DNA from: Niebla homalea
Taxonomy: Eukaryota; Ascomycota; Lecanoromycetes; Lecanorales; Ramalinaceae
Direction of reading: 5' to 3'
Assembly: GCA_019925105.1 (NCBI GenBank)
Contig: JAHGAU010000004.1
Coordinates: forward strand, 1,922,001-1,986,000
Length of the DNA stretch: 64,000 nt
Positions 39,686 to 54,086 of the stretch are shown in pieces; within the stretch, counting starts at the first letter, position 1; every line of letters starts with the position of its first letter. The translations under genes and the position numbers were made by a program. The notes below the pieces were generated by a model that was not told the origin of the DNA, did no database searches, and was given only the letters and a program-made list of their open reading frames with translations.

Positions 39686-42600
39686 AAATAATTAAACGTT
39701 ATTATATCCGTTTTACGCTTAAATTTAAGCGATAATTACAGAATAAATAATTAATATATTCCGCGTTAAGGATTAAGCTTTAACTAAGGATATCCTTCAT
39801 ATTTATTAACGTATCCGCCTTAATTTTAGAATAAACTTTTAACGAATCCGAACTTTAAATAGTATAATATTTATCAAACGTATAATTAATAAAGCCCGTA
39901 TAATTAATAGAATTGTTTAAATCCTCCGTTCTTAAACGTAAACGGACGTTTATAATAATAGATATAAATTGGATTTCCGTATTTAATAATCGGAATATTA
40001 ATAATTACTTAAAATACGTCCGCTTTTTAATAATAACGTTTTTAAGGGGATTAACGGTTTTAATATCGGCGTTTATTTTAATAAATATGAAAAAATAAAC
40101 GTCCGTAAAACGTTTATTAAACGTCCGTTAATAACGACGTTAATAACTGATAATCGCCGTTATTATTTAAATAGATTAATTGAGTAATAACGCAAAATAA
40201 TAATAAATCGAGATTATTAAATAAGAATGAGTCTCTTTTTTAATGCAACGAGAATTACCTTAAGAATTATTTTAAGGTAAATAACTTCTTATTTAACGGT
40301 AATTACTTTACGGATAATTTTAATAGTTACGGAAAATCATATAATAATATATATAATTACTTCGTTAATAAGGAAACGTCCTTACGCTATAAATAATACG
40401 ACGCTTAATTTTATTTTAATAATAAACTATATTAATACTTACGATTATATAACCGTATTACGGATAAATATTCTTTAAATAAAATGAATAAACAATCCCT
40501 TAAAAGTAAATCCCTGAAGTTTATATAATACTTTTTATAATTAAATTAATATCCCCGTTATTTAATTAAAAAAACTATATTTTTTATAAATAATATTATG
40601 TTATTATAAAAGTATATCTTATACCGGACGGTTTAAAGGATAAATTATACGTTAATTCAGGATACGGTATATCCTTAATTAACTGGTATTATTCTAGAAG
40701 TAAATTATGAAATATTATATTAAAGATACTTTAAACGGTAATCTGTATATAAAAATTAAAGAATAAGCTTTATAATAGCGTTAAATACGTTAATCTGGAT
40801 GTATATATTCTTAAACGGGTCAAAAACGGAATAATAATTATGGTTTATATTAAATGAAAATTTTATTTAATAAATAACTTAAATGTAAATATACTTATTA
40901 ATATAGACGTTTTCGGTCCTAAACGTTCTATTCTTAATACCGATTGAAAATCATTAATTATTCAATCTTACGGATTATCCGTATTTATAGACATATATTT
41001 AAGATATAGAAAACCGGTTAATTACGCTGTTTAATCGGATAAATGATTAACCTTATTACCTTACTCCGTAATTATAATACCCATAAAATTACGTAATAAT
41101 TAATTATTTACAAATAAAGATTGTTTGTTTTAATTAAAGAAAAACGTTCTTTTAAGATTGAGACTTTAAGGGGGCTTTTCTTTAATAATTATTAATACGA
41201 ATATTACCGCTATTAAAGCAAAAAATACGTTGGAATCACCGGTCATCTTATTTAAGGGATTCTTAATAAGCTATATTAAAAATTTTAATAAATAAAGATA
41301 TTATAACGCTTCTCCAAATACAATAAACTTTATTACCAGATTGTTTAAGTTAAAAGGATGGTTTAAAATTGTTAATAACATAATTAGATTTTTTATTGCT
41401 TTTATTATATTAAGCGCGGATATTTCTTAAGGGCCGTTATTGGTAACTGCCGATAACCGTTTTATATCTATTACTCTTAAGTATATTATTCCGTTAAAAG
41501 TTATATTCTATAAATAAATAAATATAGCTATTAAGTTTTAATTTATTATTAAGAACTTCTTATTTATTTAAAAACTATTAATTAACTTTATTAATAGCCC
41601 GGAAAATAAATAACTATTAACTAATATTATATTTAATATTAAAATAAAGATCGTTATAAATAAAGCATTTCCGATGTATAAATAGGATAAAAAAATTATT
41701 AATAAAGAGTTCAACCGTTTATATAAAGATGGGAAGTTATTATAAATAATTTAATTAATTAAATACGGTTTCCCTACGTTCATTATTTAAAAACCAGTTA
41801 ATTTACTTAATAAAGAATTTAAACGTAAAGGATAAGTGGTAATTAATATATGAGGATTAAATAAAATAATAATACTTAATTCATACCTTATATTACTATA
41901 ATTAAATATTATCGGTATTATCCAGAACGTTAAGTATATTAACGTTATAGATTATACGTCCTTTTTCTATTAATAACTTATTTAACTCTAAGATAGGTAT
42001 AAATTTATTATACTTATATATTACGGTAATAAGTAGTTTAACCTTATAGTTATAAGTATATATAATAATCCTATGTATATTTAACGTTAAATTGACCGTA
42101 TTTTACGTCTGTTCCGTAGATTTACTTATATATATATAAATAATATTATTGTTTTTAATGATATTTTTAAGGAATATCATTCGTACTTATAATAAATATT
42201 TTAATTATTTTAAAATATATATATTACGATTAAACCTTTAAAGACGTACTTAAGATATTTTATTATTATACTTTTCGGATAAAAAGTAAATAGTTTTAAT
42301 TTAAAAACGTTTAAGGATAAACTTTAAGTGATCTTATCGTTATAATTTCCTTATACCCTTAAGGATCTTAAGACTTACTTAGGACTTACCGGTTGGCTAC
42401 GTATATACGTTTTATATTACGTCTAGATTATCGAACCTTTATAATAAAAAAAATCTTTATATTACGTTTAACCCCTTAAAAGGGCAATACGTATAAAAGC
42501 TTTAATAAAGGAGTAAAGATCGATATCCCGTCTTAAAGGGAAATTAACGTATTTAATATCCTTTAAAATATTTTCTATAAGCCGATATTCTTGATAAATT

Positions 42601-44980
42601 ATAACCTTAAACGTTAACTATATATAAATATTAACATTTTTAAACGTTTTAAGTTTAAAGCGGTTATTTATTATATAAAAAATAATTAATTTAAAATAAG
42701 TATTATTACTTATCTTAAGGATAAAAAAGGTATTTAACGATAAGACATTAAATTTTTTTTTTTAAATAAATATTTTATATTAACTAAAATAAAGTATTAA
42801 TTTACCAAGCTTAAAGTTATTAATTTTATTTAAGTTATAAAGTAAATTAAATATATAATCCGTATAAAAAAAGCCGATTTAAAAAAGATTATTTTACTTT
42901 ATATATTATTATTTATACCGATTATATTACTATACTAAAAGTCGTTAAATAAATAAATTTATCTTAAGTATAAGTAATAAAGTAAATTCATGCTTTATAG
43001 ATATATTAACGTTTTTATTTCAATTTATTATAAATATACACTATAAGCCCGGAAAGCTATACGTTATTTTTAACGTTTTATCCCGCTTAATTAATAACGT
43101 AAATTTAAGAAATCTGCCGGACGTAAATGGCATCTTAAATATATTATATGCTTTACTTAACCCTATTTAATTAAATGAATTTATCCATATTTATCATATT
43201 TCTTTAATAAAGATAACGGATAAGTTTAAAATACATTTCTAAATATTCTACCTTAAGAACGCTTATTAAAAGTATATTTACGATATCTTTAAAGGTTTAA
43301 ATTCTTTTAAATAAAGTTATTTTGAAAGGGTTATAATTTATTATATGAAATGAATTTATTTATTATATAAATAATAATAATAAATAAAAACGGCTAAATA
43401 CTTTAAAGGAAGTATATAAAAAGATTTTGTGTTTAATATATAATAAATAAAAATATAATAGCTTTTAACGGATATATAATCGCATCATAGTCTTTATTTA
43501 TATACGTAAATTAATATAACGGTTAAGGGTATATATTAAATATTATTTGGATTATTATATTTATTAAGTAAAACGTTATAAACCGTATAATATATTTCGT
43601 TTTATCGTTATATTTACCGTTTTATTTAACGTTATTTATATTAACTTTATACTTATACTACCGATATCCCGGATAAATCTTAATATTCTGTTATTAATAA
43701 TATATAAATTTTTAAAACGTATTTTATTAATCCCCCGAAAAGTAAATTATACGGTGGAATAATAGATTAAGGAGCTTATTACGTTACTTATAAAATATAA
43801 TTAAAGTATCCCGCGTTAAATTATTAATAATAAAAACATAAAATTTATATTTAATTTATAAAAATTAGTGTTTACCGTTTTTAAGGCTATTATATTAATA
43901 TTTATAATATTTTATCCCTAAATAAACGGTTTTTTTAAATAAATAAATCAAACGGTAAAGATCGCCCTTTATTTCTTACTATCCGTGAACCCAGAACTTA
44001 ACTTTATAAACGTTCTGCTTTTTCTATAATTTATAATTAATAATTTAATTAATTCTTTTATTAATATATATCTTAATTAAATTATATATACTTTTTACAT
44101 AAACGATATTATCAATTTACTCTTGAAGGTTAAATAAGATATCCCCGCTTTATATATAATAATACGCGGAAAAGTTCTTAGAATAATTATATAAATAAAT
44201 ATTAATATAAAATTTTATTACGATAAATCCTATAAGCCGTTTAGGGTAGGAAATTATATATTTTTACGATTATACTATAAATATTTTATCTTATTAAATA
44301 ATTCCATAAAAAAGCTTGGACCTTAAACGGTTTATTTATTTCTTATAATATAATACGTTGGGACGTTTATTTATAAGCTAGAATTATTAAATATAATAAA
44401 AATATGTTTAATTATCTTAATAATATAATTAAAGTTTTATCCTATTAAATTTAATCCCTTCAATTAATTATGACGAAACAATATTATACTTATATTGATA
44501 AACGGAAATAGTAAAAAAGTATATAAGATTAAAGTAATCGTCGGTAAATGTTGTATTAACGGTAAAAAGTAATACTTACTTAATTAAAAGAACTCGGGAT
44601 ATCATTAAAATATATAATACTTAATCGATAACCTTATTAATACGTCCGAGATAATATAATAATATAAAAAATAACGTATATAAACGGATAAGGATAAGTT
44701 TATTAATTAAGGATATTAATTTTATACGTAAAAATACCTTTTAATTATTAATTATCTTTATGAAATTAATTTTATTAAGCGACGCCACGGTCGTCCCTAT
44801 AATCATTTTATTATTCTATATAATAAATGTTATAACAATAATACCAAATACTTAAATACTGATCGATTTATCTTAATAAATATTATTATCCATATAAAGC
44901 ACGGATATAGTTAATTATATAAAATATAATTTTAAAATATAATTAAAATATAATCTATATATTTAAAACCCATAACGACA
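39686..44980 (+). mobile_element. Second Ty3/gypsy element, pol remnant, RIP-degraded
   Basis: Distinct from E1. In about 41700-42240 an RT reads through RIP stops: a Y-G-F-P-T-F segment near 41770, then Y-I-N-V-I-D-Y-T-S-F-F-Y near 41940 (normally V-I-D-A), then a degraded catalytic Y-V-D-D box near 42125, and T-Y-L-G-L-T-G-W-L-R near 42375. RNase H follows at about 42640-43080 (Y-T-D near 42915). An integrase zinc-binding and core-like region lies at about 43280-44100, including R-I-L-L-I-P near 43705. Parts before 41700 (gag, protease) are not readable with confidence; the 61-codon frame at 39913-40098 is not a recognised domain. All frames are dead. Own LTRs are not identified, unless 45017-45175 is its 3' LTR. 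Confidence 0.75.
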
Positions 44981-45016
44981 TTGACATTTGATTTTCTTAA
45001 CATATTATTAAAGAAT

Positions 45017-45175
45017 TGGTATTACGGACGTATACCATAGCCAAGATAAGGTCTTCGGGTAGGACATTATATATATACGTATAGGATAAGCATTAGATAG
45101 CTCGTGATAGCTCGTTTCCATCATTAATTATACATTTACCATACAAATCACCACTCACTTTGCGGTGTTCTACCA
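45017..45175. repeat. LTR-like sequence, 159 bp
   Basis: A GC-richer block with TGGTA...TACCA ends, sitting between the second gypsy pol and the E2 fragment. It shares short stretches (TAGATAGCT, CCACTCACTTT) with the LTRs at 39519 and 55557. No target duplication is visible, so it may be a terminal LTR of a truncated element or a solo LTR at a rearrangement point. Confidence 0.5.
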
Positions 45176-46453
45176 TATATTAATTAAGAAATTGATTAAA
45201 GTATTATTATTCCCCCTATTATGGATTTTTTTATTAAAAGAAGTATGTACCCTTTGATTTTATATTAAATAAAGGATAGAGAAGATCGGGATAAATTTAT
45301 ATAAATTACGGGATTATCCCGTATTTATTAATAATTATAGATACTAATAAAAATTATAATAATAAGCTTTATTAATTTCTTTTTAAGGAATAATAAAATA
45401 TTATTAAAATGCCTTAATTACCCGAATTTTAAAAGGAATGAATTAATGTATATAAAGTAAAGAAGGTACTTAGATAATTTTTAATATTTTCCTTAATAGC
45501 GATAAAATTAAATATAAAAAAAGATTTAATAATTTTATTAATAATTCCCGCTTTTACCCTAAGATTATTAAAAACTTTATAATCAAGAATCGCAATATAA
45601 CCCGGGATTGGAATGATATTTTATAGATAAATAAAAATTAAACGAATAAGAAAATAAACCGAATAATATATAAAAATGGATCCATAACGTATAAACGGAA
45701 ATCGGCAGAAAAACTTCCCTTAATCTAATGGATAAATGCGGTAAATACAAATTTCCAGGTAGATGTAATAAATTAAATAGAATAATTAAAGATGAAAACT
45801 TTACTTATAAATTAAGTAATAAACGAAGCTATAAAAATAAAAAGAATTTTTAAAAATTATTAAATTAAGAATCCTTAAAATTAAATCTTAGTAACCTTAT
45901 AGAATACACGGTAAATAATATTAAAGTATTATTTCAAGGAATCAATTTTATCCTTAATTTTATTATAAATGTATATTTTATATTATACATAATTTAAATG
46001 GAAAAAATATTAAAATTAGAAAACCGAAGAATATAATAAATAAAATAATAGAATAAATATTGGAAGATATAACTATTCGTTTCTAGAACGGTTTAACGGA
46101 TATAAAGCTCCTTAAAGGTTTTATAAAAAATATATATAAAGAATTTAATCCTTATAAAATATACTTTAAGGTAAAAGGAAAAAAAAATTAAAAAGGAAAA
46201 AAGAGTTAAAGAAATAAATTCCAAAGCTTAAATATTCTTAAATTATTAAGTTATATGAATAAAGGTTTTAGGAAGTCATATTAAAAATATAATAAATATA
46301 CTTTAATTATAACGGAATTGTTTAAGCATTATAATAAAAGGAATATAATAAATTAGATATCTTTAAAATTATATAATTGTATAAATAAAAGGTTTTCAGA
46401 CGTTTTATTAATATAAATAACATTTATATAATTATTATAAATAGTATTATTAT
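45176..46453 (+). mobile_element. Gypsy E2 fragment 1 (gag region, second copy of E1)
   Basis: Parallels 26325-27620 of E1 (for example CCCGTATTTATTAATA at both 26484 and 45318). It is interrupted at 46453 by a SINE-like element and continues at 47188. Confidence 0.8.
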
Positions 46454-47187
46454 TGATTGATTGATTGATTGATTTATTTATATACGAGTCTAGCTACTTT
46501 AAGCTAATTTCAACGTTCCATAATATTAATGGTTAAGTTATGGTTATTTTAATATTTATATTTATTTTAAATTTATCGCTTTAATTTTAAAAGGGAAAAG
46601 GAAACTATAATCCGTTAATTTAACCTTAACTTACCTTAAATATTAACCCGATTTAAATAAAAACCTTTCCTTTATAATTATTTACCTTAATATTATAATT
46701 AAGTCTTTACGTTAACCCGATTAAGATTAATAATTACCTTAAATCTTTAATTTATTATTTTTATTAAAAATCCTCTATTTTTTAATATTATAATCCGTAA
46801 TAAAAATTTAATAATAATATTAAGCTTAATTAAGGGGAAATAACCTTAATTATATAACTTTATTTTTTTTAACGTTTGGATTTTATTTTAAGTATTTTAT
46901 TATATAACTTTTTAAATTAATCTTATTTAATCCTAACTTTAAGCTTTTAACATTAAATCCCTATAACCCCTTTTTACCGGCCTTATATAATAATTAAGCT
47001 TATTTAAGGTTAACTATAAGTATTAATAATTTATTAAATATTTATTATTATTTTATCTATATTAATTACGTAATTTACCGGATAAGGTTTAAGGGCTCTT
47101 AACGAAATCGTCCCCCACCCTTGAAATATTCGACTATTCTATAGTTTGTTTTCTGCAGTCAAAAATGCCATTCCGCCACGCTCGCCC
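46454..47187 (-). mobile_element. SINE-like element, copy 2, inserted in gypsy E2
   Basis: 734 bp, minus strand. The tail is at 46454 (TTGA units, the complement of TCAA) and the head at 47187 reads GGGGCGAGCGTGGCGGAATGG on the minus strand, identical to copy 1 over this part. A perfect 13-bp target duplication ATAGTATTATTAT lies at 46441-46453 and 47188-47200. The uninterrupted E1 sequence near 27610 gives the empty site. The head region (about 47085-47187) keeps higher GC than the rest. Confidence 0.87.
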
Positions 47188-48249
47188 CATAGTATTATTA
47201 TAATAATATAATTTAAATATTAAACCCGATTTTAAAATCTATCTTAGTAGAATATCAGTTTTTAAGCGGTAAATATAACTTAAAAGCCGTAAAATTATTA
47301 GTAAAATTTATACATCAATTAAGATATTAAAAAAATAATTAATTCACCTTAAAACTATTTATCCGGTTAAGTTTAAAAACCTTTATTTTAATAATTATAC
47401 TTTATATACTATAAGTACTATTATATATTCTTAATAAAGATCTATAAGTTATAGATAAGGATATAACGAAAATAAGGTAAATATTAACGGAAAAAAAATA
47501 TATAAACAATGATTAAAACCGTAAAAATGGGTATCGTAATAGGGATTATTAATTATTATTATTATTATTTATAACCGTACCGCTTATTTAATAATTAAAT
47601 ATATTAATAAATATAATAATTATCACTTTAATTATATAGGAAAAACGAAAGGTCCTTGGTAAGGTCAATGATAAAATAGTAATTAACGGCTTTAATTATA
47701 AAGCCATTACTATAAAAGAAGGATACCTTTTTAATAAAGGCCTTAATTATAAAGTAAACGTAATAATAAATACGGTTACGGAATAATAATAAATTAAAAA
47801 TAACGATTTAAAAGTAAGAATGAAGCTTATATAAGTTAAAGAGTAAATAAAAAAGAAACTAAAGGGAAAAACGGAAATTGACAAAAAAAAACTTTAATAA
47901 ACTATTAAACTATTAAAAAAGTAAGCTTTAAATATTAAGCAGATCTTATTAATTAATAATTTTATATTCTTTACAATATACTTAATATACCTTTTATTAT
48001 GTTTTAAGAAGAAAATAAATTAATTTATAAAAAACATATTAAACCTTAATTATATACGTCGTAAAAAGATTATAGTTATTAAAGAAGCACTTAAGAGTAT
48101 TAAAGAAAAGATATAGGAAATAATTTAAAATAAACGACTTAAAATTAATAATATTATAATTATAAATGTAAGATAAAACCTTAAAACTATATTCAATAAA
48201 AATAAATAGGTATACTTTATAAAGGTAATAATTATTTATTAATTAATAT
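47188..48249 (+). mobile_element. Gypsy E2 fragment 2
   Basis: Continues E1 homology from about 27620 to 28690. It ends at the insertion site of LINE copy D, with the target duplication ATTAATTAATAT at 48238-48249. Confidence 0.8.
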
Positions 48250-51200
48250 TGATTGATTGATTGATTGATTGATTTATACTACGGATCTAGCTAAGCTAAT
48301 TCCGGCATTCCTTAATACGCGGCCTTTTAGCCTTATTAATAATTATAAAAACCTAATACTTATAACGTTAAAGCAAAAACCGGTGTTTATTAAGCCTTTA
48401 CTTTTTATCCTTTAAGGTAAAGGATATTAACGGCTTTTTAAAGAGTGGTAATCTATTTATATTTTTTTTGTATTTTAACTCCTTTAAGAAAATCTATAAT
48501 ACTATAATTATATCCTTATAAAGTCTACTTTTAAGCTAGTTATTCTTCTACTCCTTTATATATTTATATTGCTTTAATTTTACATAGTATTTTTAAATAT
48601 TTTTATTAATATTTATATGCTTAATATATACCTTTTTTATATTATTATTATTATTAACTTTTTAAGGACTTTTAATAAGCGTTTATTATTGTGCTTTTAC
48701 GGTTATAGAAGATACTTTCCGGTTTATATAATTAATATAACCGGTTTCCGCTTTTCCTTTTTTTCCTTAATTAATAATAAGCCTTTTTTATAAAGTCTTT
48801 AATAACCTTATTTATTTTTATAATAAGGTTAAACTATAATAATAATCTGGTAAATATTATAAATTTAACGGCTACTTAGATACCTTACTTCGTAAATAAT
48901 ATTTAACAATAATTATAAGTATTAGCTTTTATAATAAGTTTTAATTTAACCTCCGTAAATAAAGAATAAGAAATAAAGACGTATACGGCGTTTTACCTTT
49001 TTTATTCGTATTTATATCCAGTATTTATCCGATATCCGGTATATATAATAAATAAAAAATAAATTAAACCGTTTTTATCCGTTTAAAGTTAAATTATTAA
49101 TATATTATTATTTTTCTTTATAATGTTATAATAACGGAAATATTTATTAATAATCTTTTTATCGCTAAGAACTAGATAATAACGACCTTAAAGTATAAAG
49201 TTTTTATACCTCCGTCAACGTTTAATTTACTTTATTGCGGTTTATAAAACGATTATTATAATTTTCATTTTTTAAATCTTTTTAATCTCAGGTTTTTTCA
49301 CGTTTAACGGGAGTTTATATACGCTTAAAATAACCTCCGGAACGCCGGTAAAACTAATTTCCTTTTTAATTTATTTCTACTTTATTTTAATAAAAGGGGG
49401 GATAAATGTTTTTAATTTACTTCCTTTAACTTAAAACTTATTAAGATTCTAGCGAATCCGCCCGTTTCTTATTATCGTAATTAAATACGTATATTTCTTT
49501 AACTTTATTTAAGTAATTATTTAATTTAATAAAATTTTAATTAACGGTATAAAGATTTTAAACTTTAATACCGGGATAAAGGTTACTTTATAGGTACTAT
49601 TAATTATTCTTAAATATTAATTCTAGACTTTCTCTAATATTTAAATAAGCCTTTTTTATATTCCGGAATACTTTTAAATATATATTAAATAACCGTAATA
49701 TATATTATAATTAACTTTATTACGGCTTAATAAATAGTCCGGGCCTTTTATAACGTAACTTTTTATATCGATATATCGATATAACGAAATAAATAAAAAA
49801 AAAATTTCTTATAAAGTTATTTTCTTTTAAACTCTTTTTATATAGTTTTTCTAGTTAAACTTCTTATTTACTTATAGATTAAAGACTTTAATATTGGTAT
49901 CCGGTTTTACCGTAATTTTACTTAAGTTTACTATAATTATTATATTATATAGCTTTAAGCTTTTAATTATATAAACGAACTTATATACATATAATACGAA
50001 TTAAACTTTATAAATTTTTATTTATTAAAAATAGAATTTATAAACCTATTTTAATTTTAAATAGTTTATACCTATAAAGGTATTATAAGTTAAGAAATAA
50101 ACGTTATTAATAAAGCTTTTAACTTAAATTTTTTATTTTAACTTAATGAACTTTTTAATTAATAAACCGTTAAAAAATAAGAATAATATAAAAGAAATAA
50201 ATAATCTTTAAAAAATCCCCGTTATAATAAGCTTTATCCGGTTTATTTTTTATCTTAAGTTAATTAATATAACTTAAATACTTAAAAAAAAATTTATTTA
50301 TTTAATTAAGAAAAATAATATCCTTTTCTTCCTTAAGTTATATAGTAACTTTTAATAATATATTTTATTAAAGGTACTTATAATATTAAGAAAAAAAAGA
50401 CTTATAATATACGTTTTCCCGTAACCTTTTATTATATATATATTGTCGATTAATCTTTTAAGGATTATTTTTATTAATTAACTTTTCTTTATTCTTATTT
50501 ATTAATCGGGGAGAAGTTTATAATTCTTTAAATAATCGTTAAGGATTTTCGCTATTACCGTTTTTAAGCTTTTCTTTAATATATAAAGGAGTATAATAAG
50601 TTTATAAAACTTTATTTTAAAGTAATCCGGCTTAATAAGCTTCTTAAAGATAATTATCTTTATTTCTTTAAACTTACGTAAATAATAGCCGACGTTAAAA
50701 TATACTTAAAAAAGGTAAATATAGATCCTCTTAAACGGTAAAATTACTATTAATAGGAATCTATTAAGAATCTTATTTAGTCCGGGGGCTTTATCCTTTT
50801 TTAATTTATTAATCGCCTTAATTACCGTATCTTATATTATTATTTTATTTATTAATACGGGGTTAAGATATATAACGTTATTAATATTATTTAAATTCAC
50901 TTTTAATAAAAGGGGGAAAAATATTTTTTTAAGGGTTTTAATCTTACCGTTAAAGATATTAATTAATATATTATCGGGTTTCTTAAGGAATAAGAATTTA
51001 AGAATAAACTTTAATTTCTTATTCCGTTTTTTATTATATTTCGTTAACTTTTAAAAATTACGAAATAAGACCGTTAAATTATATATTATAGATTAGAAGT
51101 ATATTTATTTAATTTTTTAAATAATCTTTTCCTTTTTTTTTAAAGTAACCCTTAATTAATTAAGTATTTCTTAATTTTTATACTTAAAAGTTTACTTAAT

Positions 51201-54086
51201 TAATTTTTTCACCTTTATAATTACGGTTATATACCTTTCGTTTTAATAGGTTTTAACTCTTTAAGAAAGCTTTAGTAACGGAATTATTTTATTGATTATT
51301 TCATTTAATATTTTTATTATTTACTTTATAAAAAAATCGATCCGGTCTTTATTCCTTAATTAAAAAAGGTCCATGAACTATATTACCGTTTCTTCCGCTT
51401 TTATATAAACCTCTATTTCCTTAATTATTTTTTACGCCCTCTTTACTGGTAATAATAAAATTATATTAACGGTTTAATCCAGGGTTATTTATATTAATAT
51501 ATAATCCGAGTTATATTTTAAGTCCTTTCGTAGCCCGTATATAATAACCGTATTAATGATACCTTTTAAGTTGAATATTAAATCGATCGTAATCCTAAAT
51601 CCTTAGCCTTTTTATATTATAATCTTTTTTAACGTTAATAACGTGAAATTAAATTAAGTAATAATTCTTAATAATTCTTTAAATTTAACGTAGTTAATCG
51701 TATGCCCTTTTTCGTTTTATTTAATATAATAAAGATTAAAGTTTCTTATTAAGAGGTACTAGTTAAGTATAATTAAAATATCTTTAAGTAACGGGATTAT
51801 AAAGGGCCTTTTTTTATTGGTTAATAATGGATTATATGCGTTATAAATATTTAAATTTCTTTTAGTATTTTTTTCTTATATAGTCTAAAGCGTATATAGA
51901 TTTCCTTTATAATAAATAATATCTTAATTATTTATATTTAACCTCTTATTTATAAAGAAATATATCCATGTCTTTTTGTTTTTTTTAAAGGTTAAATAAA
52001 AATTATCTTTTAAGTTAATTAAAGAATATATATACGGGTTATATAATAACCTTTATATCGCTATAATATTAATATATTTTATCTTTTTAAATCTGAATAT
52101 TAATATTATAACTTTAACTACTTCCTTACGTACGTTATATTGTATTACCCTTAAAAGTATAAATATATTATATATTAATTTTTATTAAGTTCTTTCCGTT
52201 AACTTTTATTTATATAAATAATTTTTTTTTAAGGTTAAACGTTATATATTTTAATTTTCTTATTATAATAATTATCCCGGTTAAGTGGCCGGTTTTAAGG
52301 GTTAATATCGCTATAAGCTTCCTCTTTTTTACGTTATTAATTATTACGTTTTATTTTTTTTTATTTAACGGGTTTTATTTATATTTTAAGATTATTTTTA
52401 ATTATTTTGCTGGTTTAAATTTATATGAATTATAACGTTAAACCTTAATTGCTATCCTAGTCTTTTTATATTAAGTTTTTTTTAGCCCTTATTATATATT
52501 GTAAGTTTTACGTTAAGTAATTATTATTCTTATATATTACGTATTTTAACGTATTCTTTATTAAGCCCTTTATTATTAAGCTTATATATTTATACGTATT
52601 ATACTTTTTAACGTATACTATATACTTTATATTATTTAAGTATTTTATAATAATATATCCGTATTTTTAATATTTAAAGTATTAATAAATATCCACCGCT
52701 TAATCTTATAACCTTATTAATTTAAGGGACTTACCCTTTATTACCCTTTTATTAAGGATATTATTATATATTCTTATTATTATTACGTTTAGGATAACCG
52801 TAAAGTACCTTTTTATTTAGCCGAGGGTATTTAGCCTTTTTATTACGGAAGGAAAACTATAATTAACGATCTTTAGCCCGGGATAAAGAACTATATTCTC
52901 CCTCTTTATCCGTTTTAAGGTAGTTTCTTTTTCTTTTTTTATAAATTTTATTAAATATATTCCGTTTATTATAATAGCCAATAATTACCTTAATATCTTT
53001 ACCGTTTTATATCTTTTTTTATTAACTTATCCTTTTAACTTTTTAAGCTTTTTTTTTACTTTTAATAAAACTATATTAAGGAAGATATTTTTATTTTATA
53101 GTTTATATATTGTAATAATTCACTTTATTAATGGTTTTTTTATTACTTTAAACGTTTTTATTAATTATAAAAAGTTTATTTTTATAGTTATATTTTTCTC
53201 CTTTTTACTTAATAGTCGTATAATTATTATTTTCGCCTTTTTCGATACTACTGTTTTTTTTTTACTTTATTTCCTTTACCGTTAATATAAATATTGATTT
53301 TATAGCCTTTATTACTTAATTTATCCTTACCCTTATCCGTAAAGCTTTTCCCGTCGTTCCCTTATTTTATATATAGCCTTTTTAATTCTTTTCGCCTTTT
53401 TTCGCTGGTATCCTTATTAACGTTTTTGAAACTCCGCGTAGTTTCTTTAAATCCCTTAATTCCGTTTTTACCTTTACGTAAAAGTCTTTTATTTTCCGTA
53501 GCATACTCTATAGTATTAACTAGGTTTTTAATATAATATCCTTTTATTTAATTGTGAAAAAACTTTTTAACGTTTTTATTATTTCTTCCTTTATTATATT
53601 TTTTCTACGTATTTAATAATTACCCTTTTTTATAATATATCTTTAATTACCCGATATTCCCTTATCCTTATCCGGCTTTCTCCCAGTTTATATATACTTA
53701 ATAAGGCTTTTTCCGCCCCCGTTTATTTTTTATCCGTTATTACGTTTTATTTCCGTCTTTTTTATCCTTTATTTACCTTTTATAATTACGTTATTTTCAC
53801 CTATTATACGCGTCCTTTTACGCGTATCTTATTAACTATAAGCTCCTTATTTAATTTAAGAGTTTTTTATTATATAGTTATTGCGCCGTCCGTATGAATT
53901 ATTATTATTTCCGTTAATAAGGGCCGTTTACCCTTTTACCCTTTTTACCTCCACCACCACTCCGCTTCCGCTTATTATATTTAAGGCACTTGCCTTACTG
54001 TTACTTAAGCTATACACGCGTATATCGTTTTGAACCTTTGGGGTCCCGTTATTCGTCGCCATCTTTTCTCATTAAATATATATATC
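48250..54086 (-). mobile_element. LINE copy D (Tad1-like), full length, RIP-degraded
   Basis: 5.84 kb, minus strand. The TTGA-repeat tail is at 48250-48270 and the ORF1 start codon at 54060-54062. The sequence is collinear with copy C: ORF1 about 54062-52250, endonuclease about 52200-51200, RT about 50950-49950 (catalytic box near 50110), then the C-terminal region. The target duplication ATTAATTAATAT lies at 48238-48249 and 54087-54098. It interrupts the gypsy E2 copy, whose sequence resumes at 54099. Stops of the RIP type abound. Confidence 0.88.
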
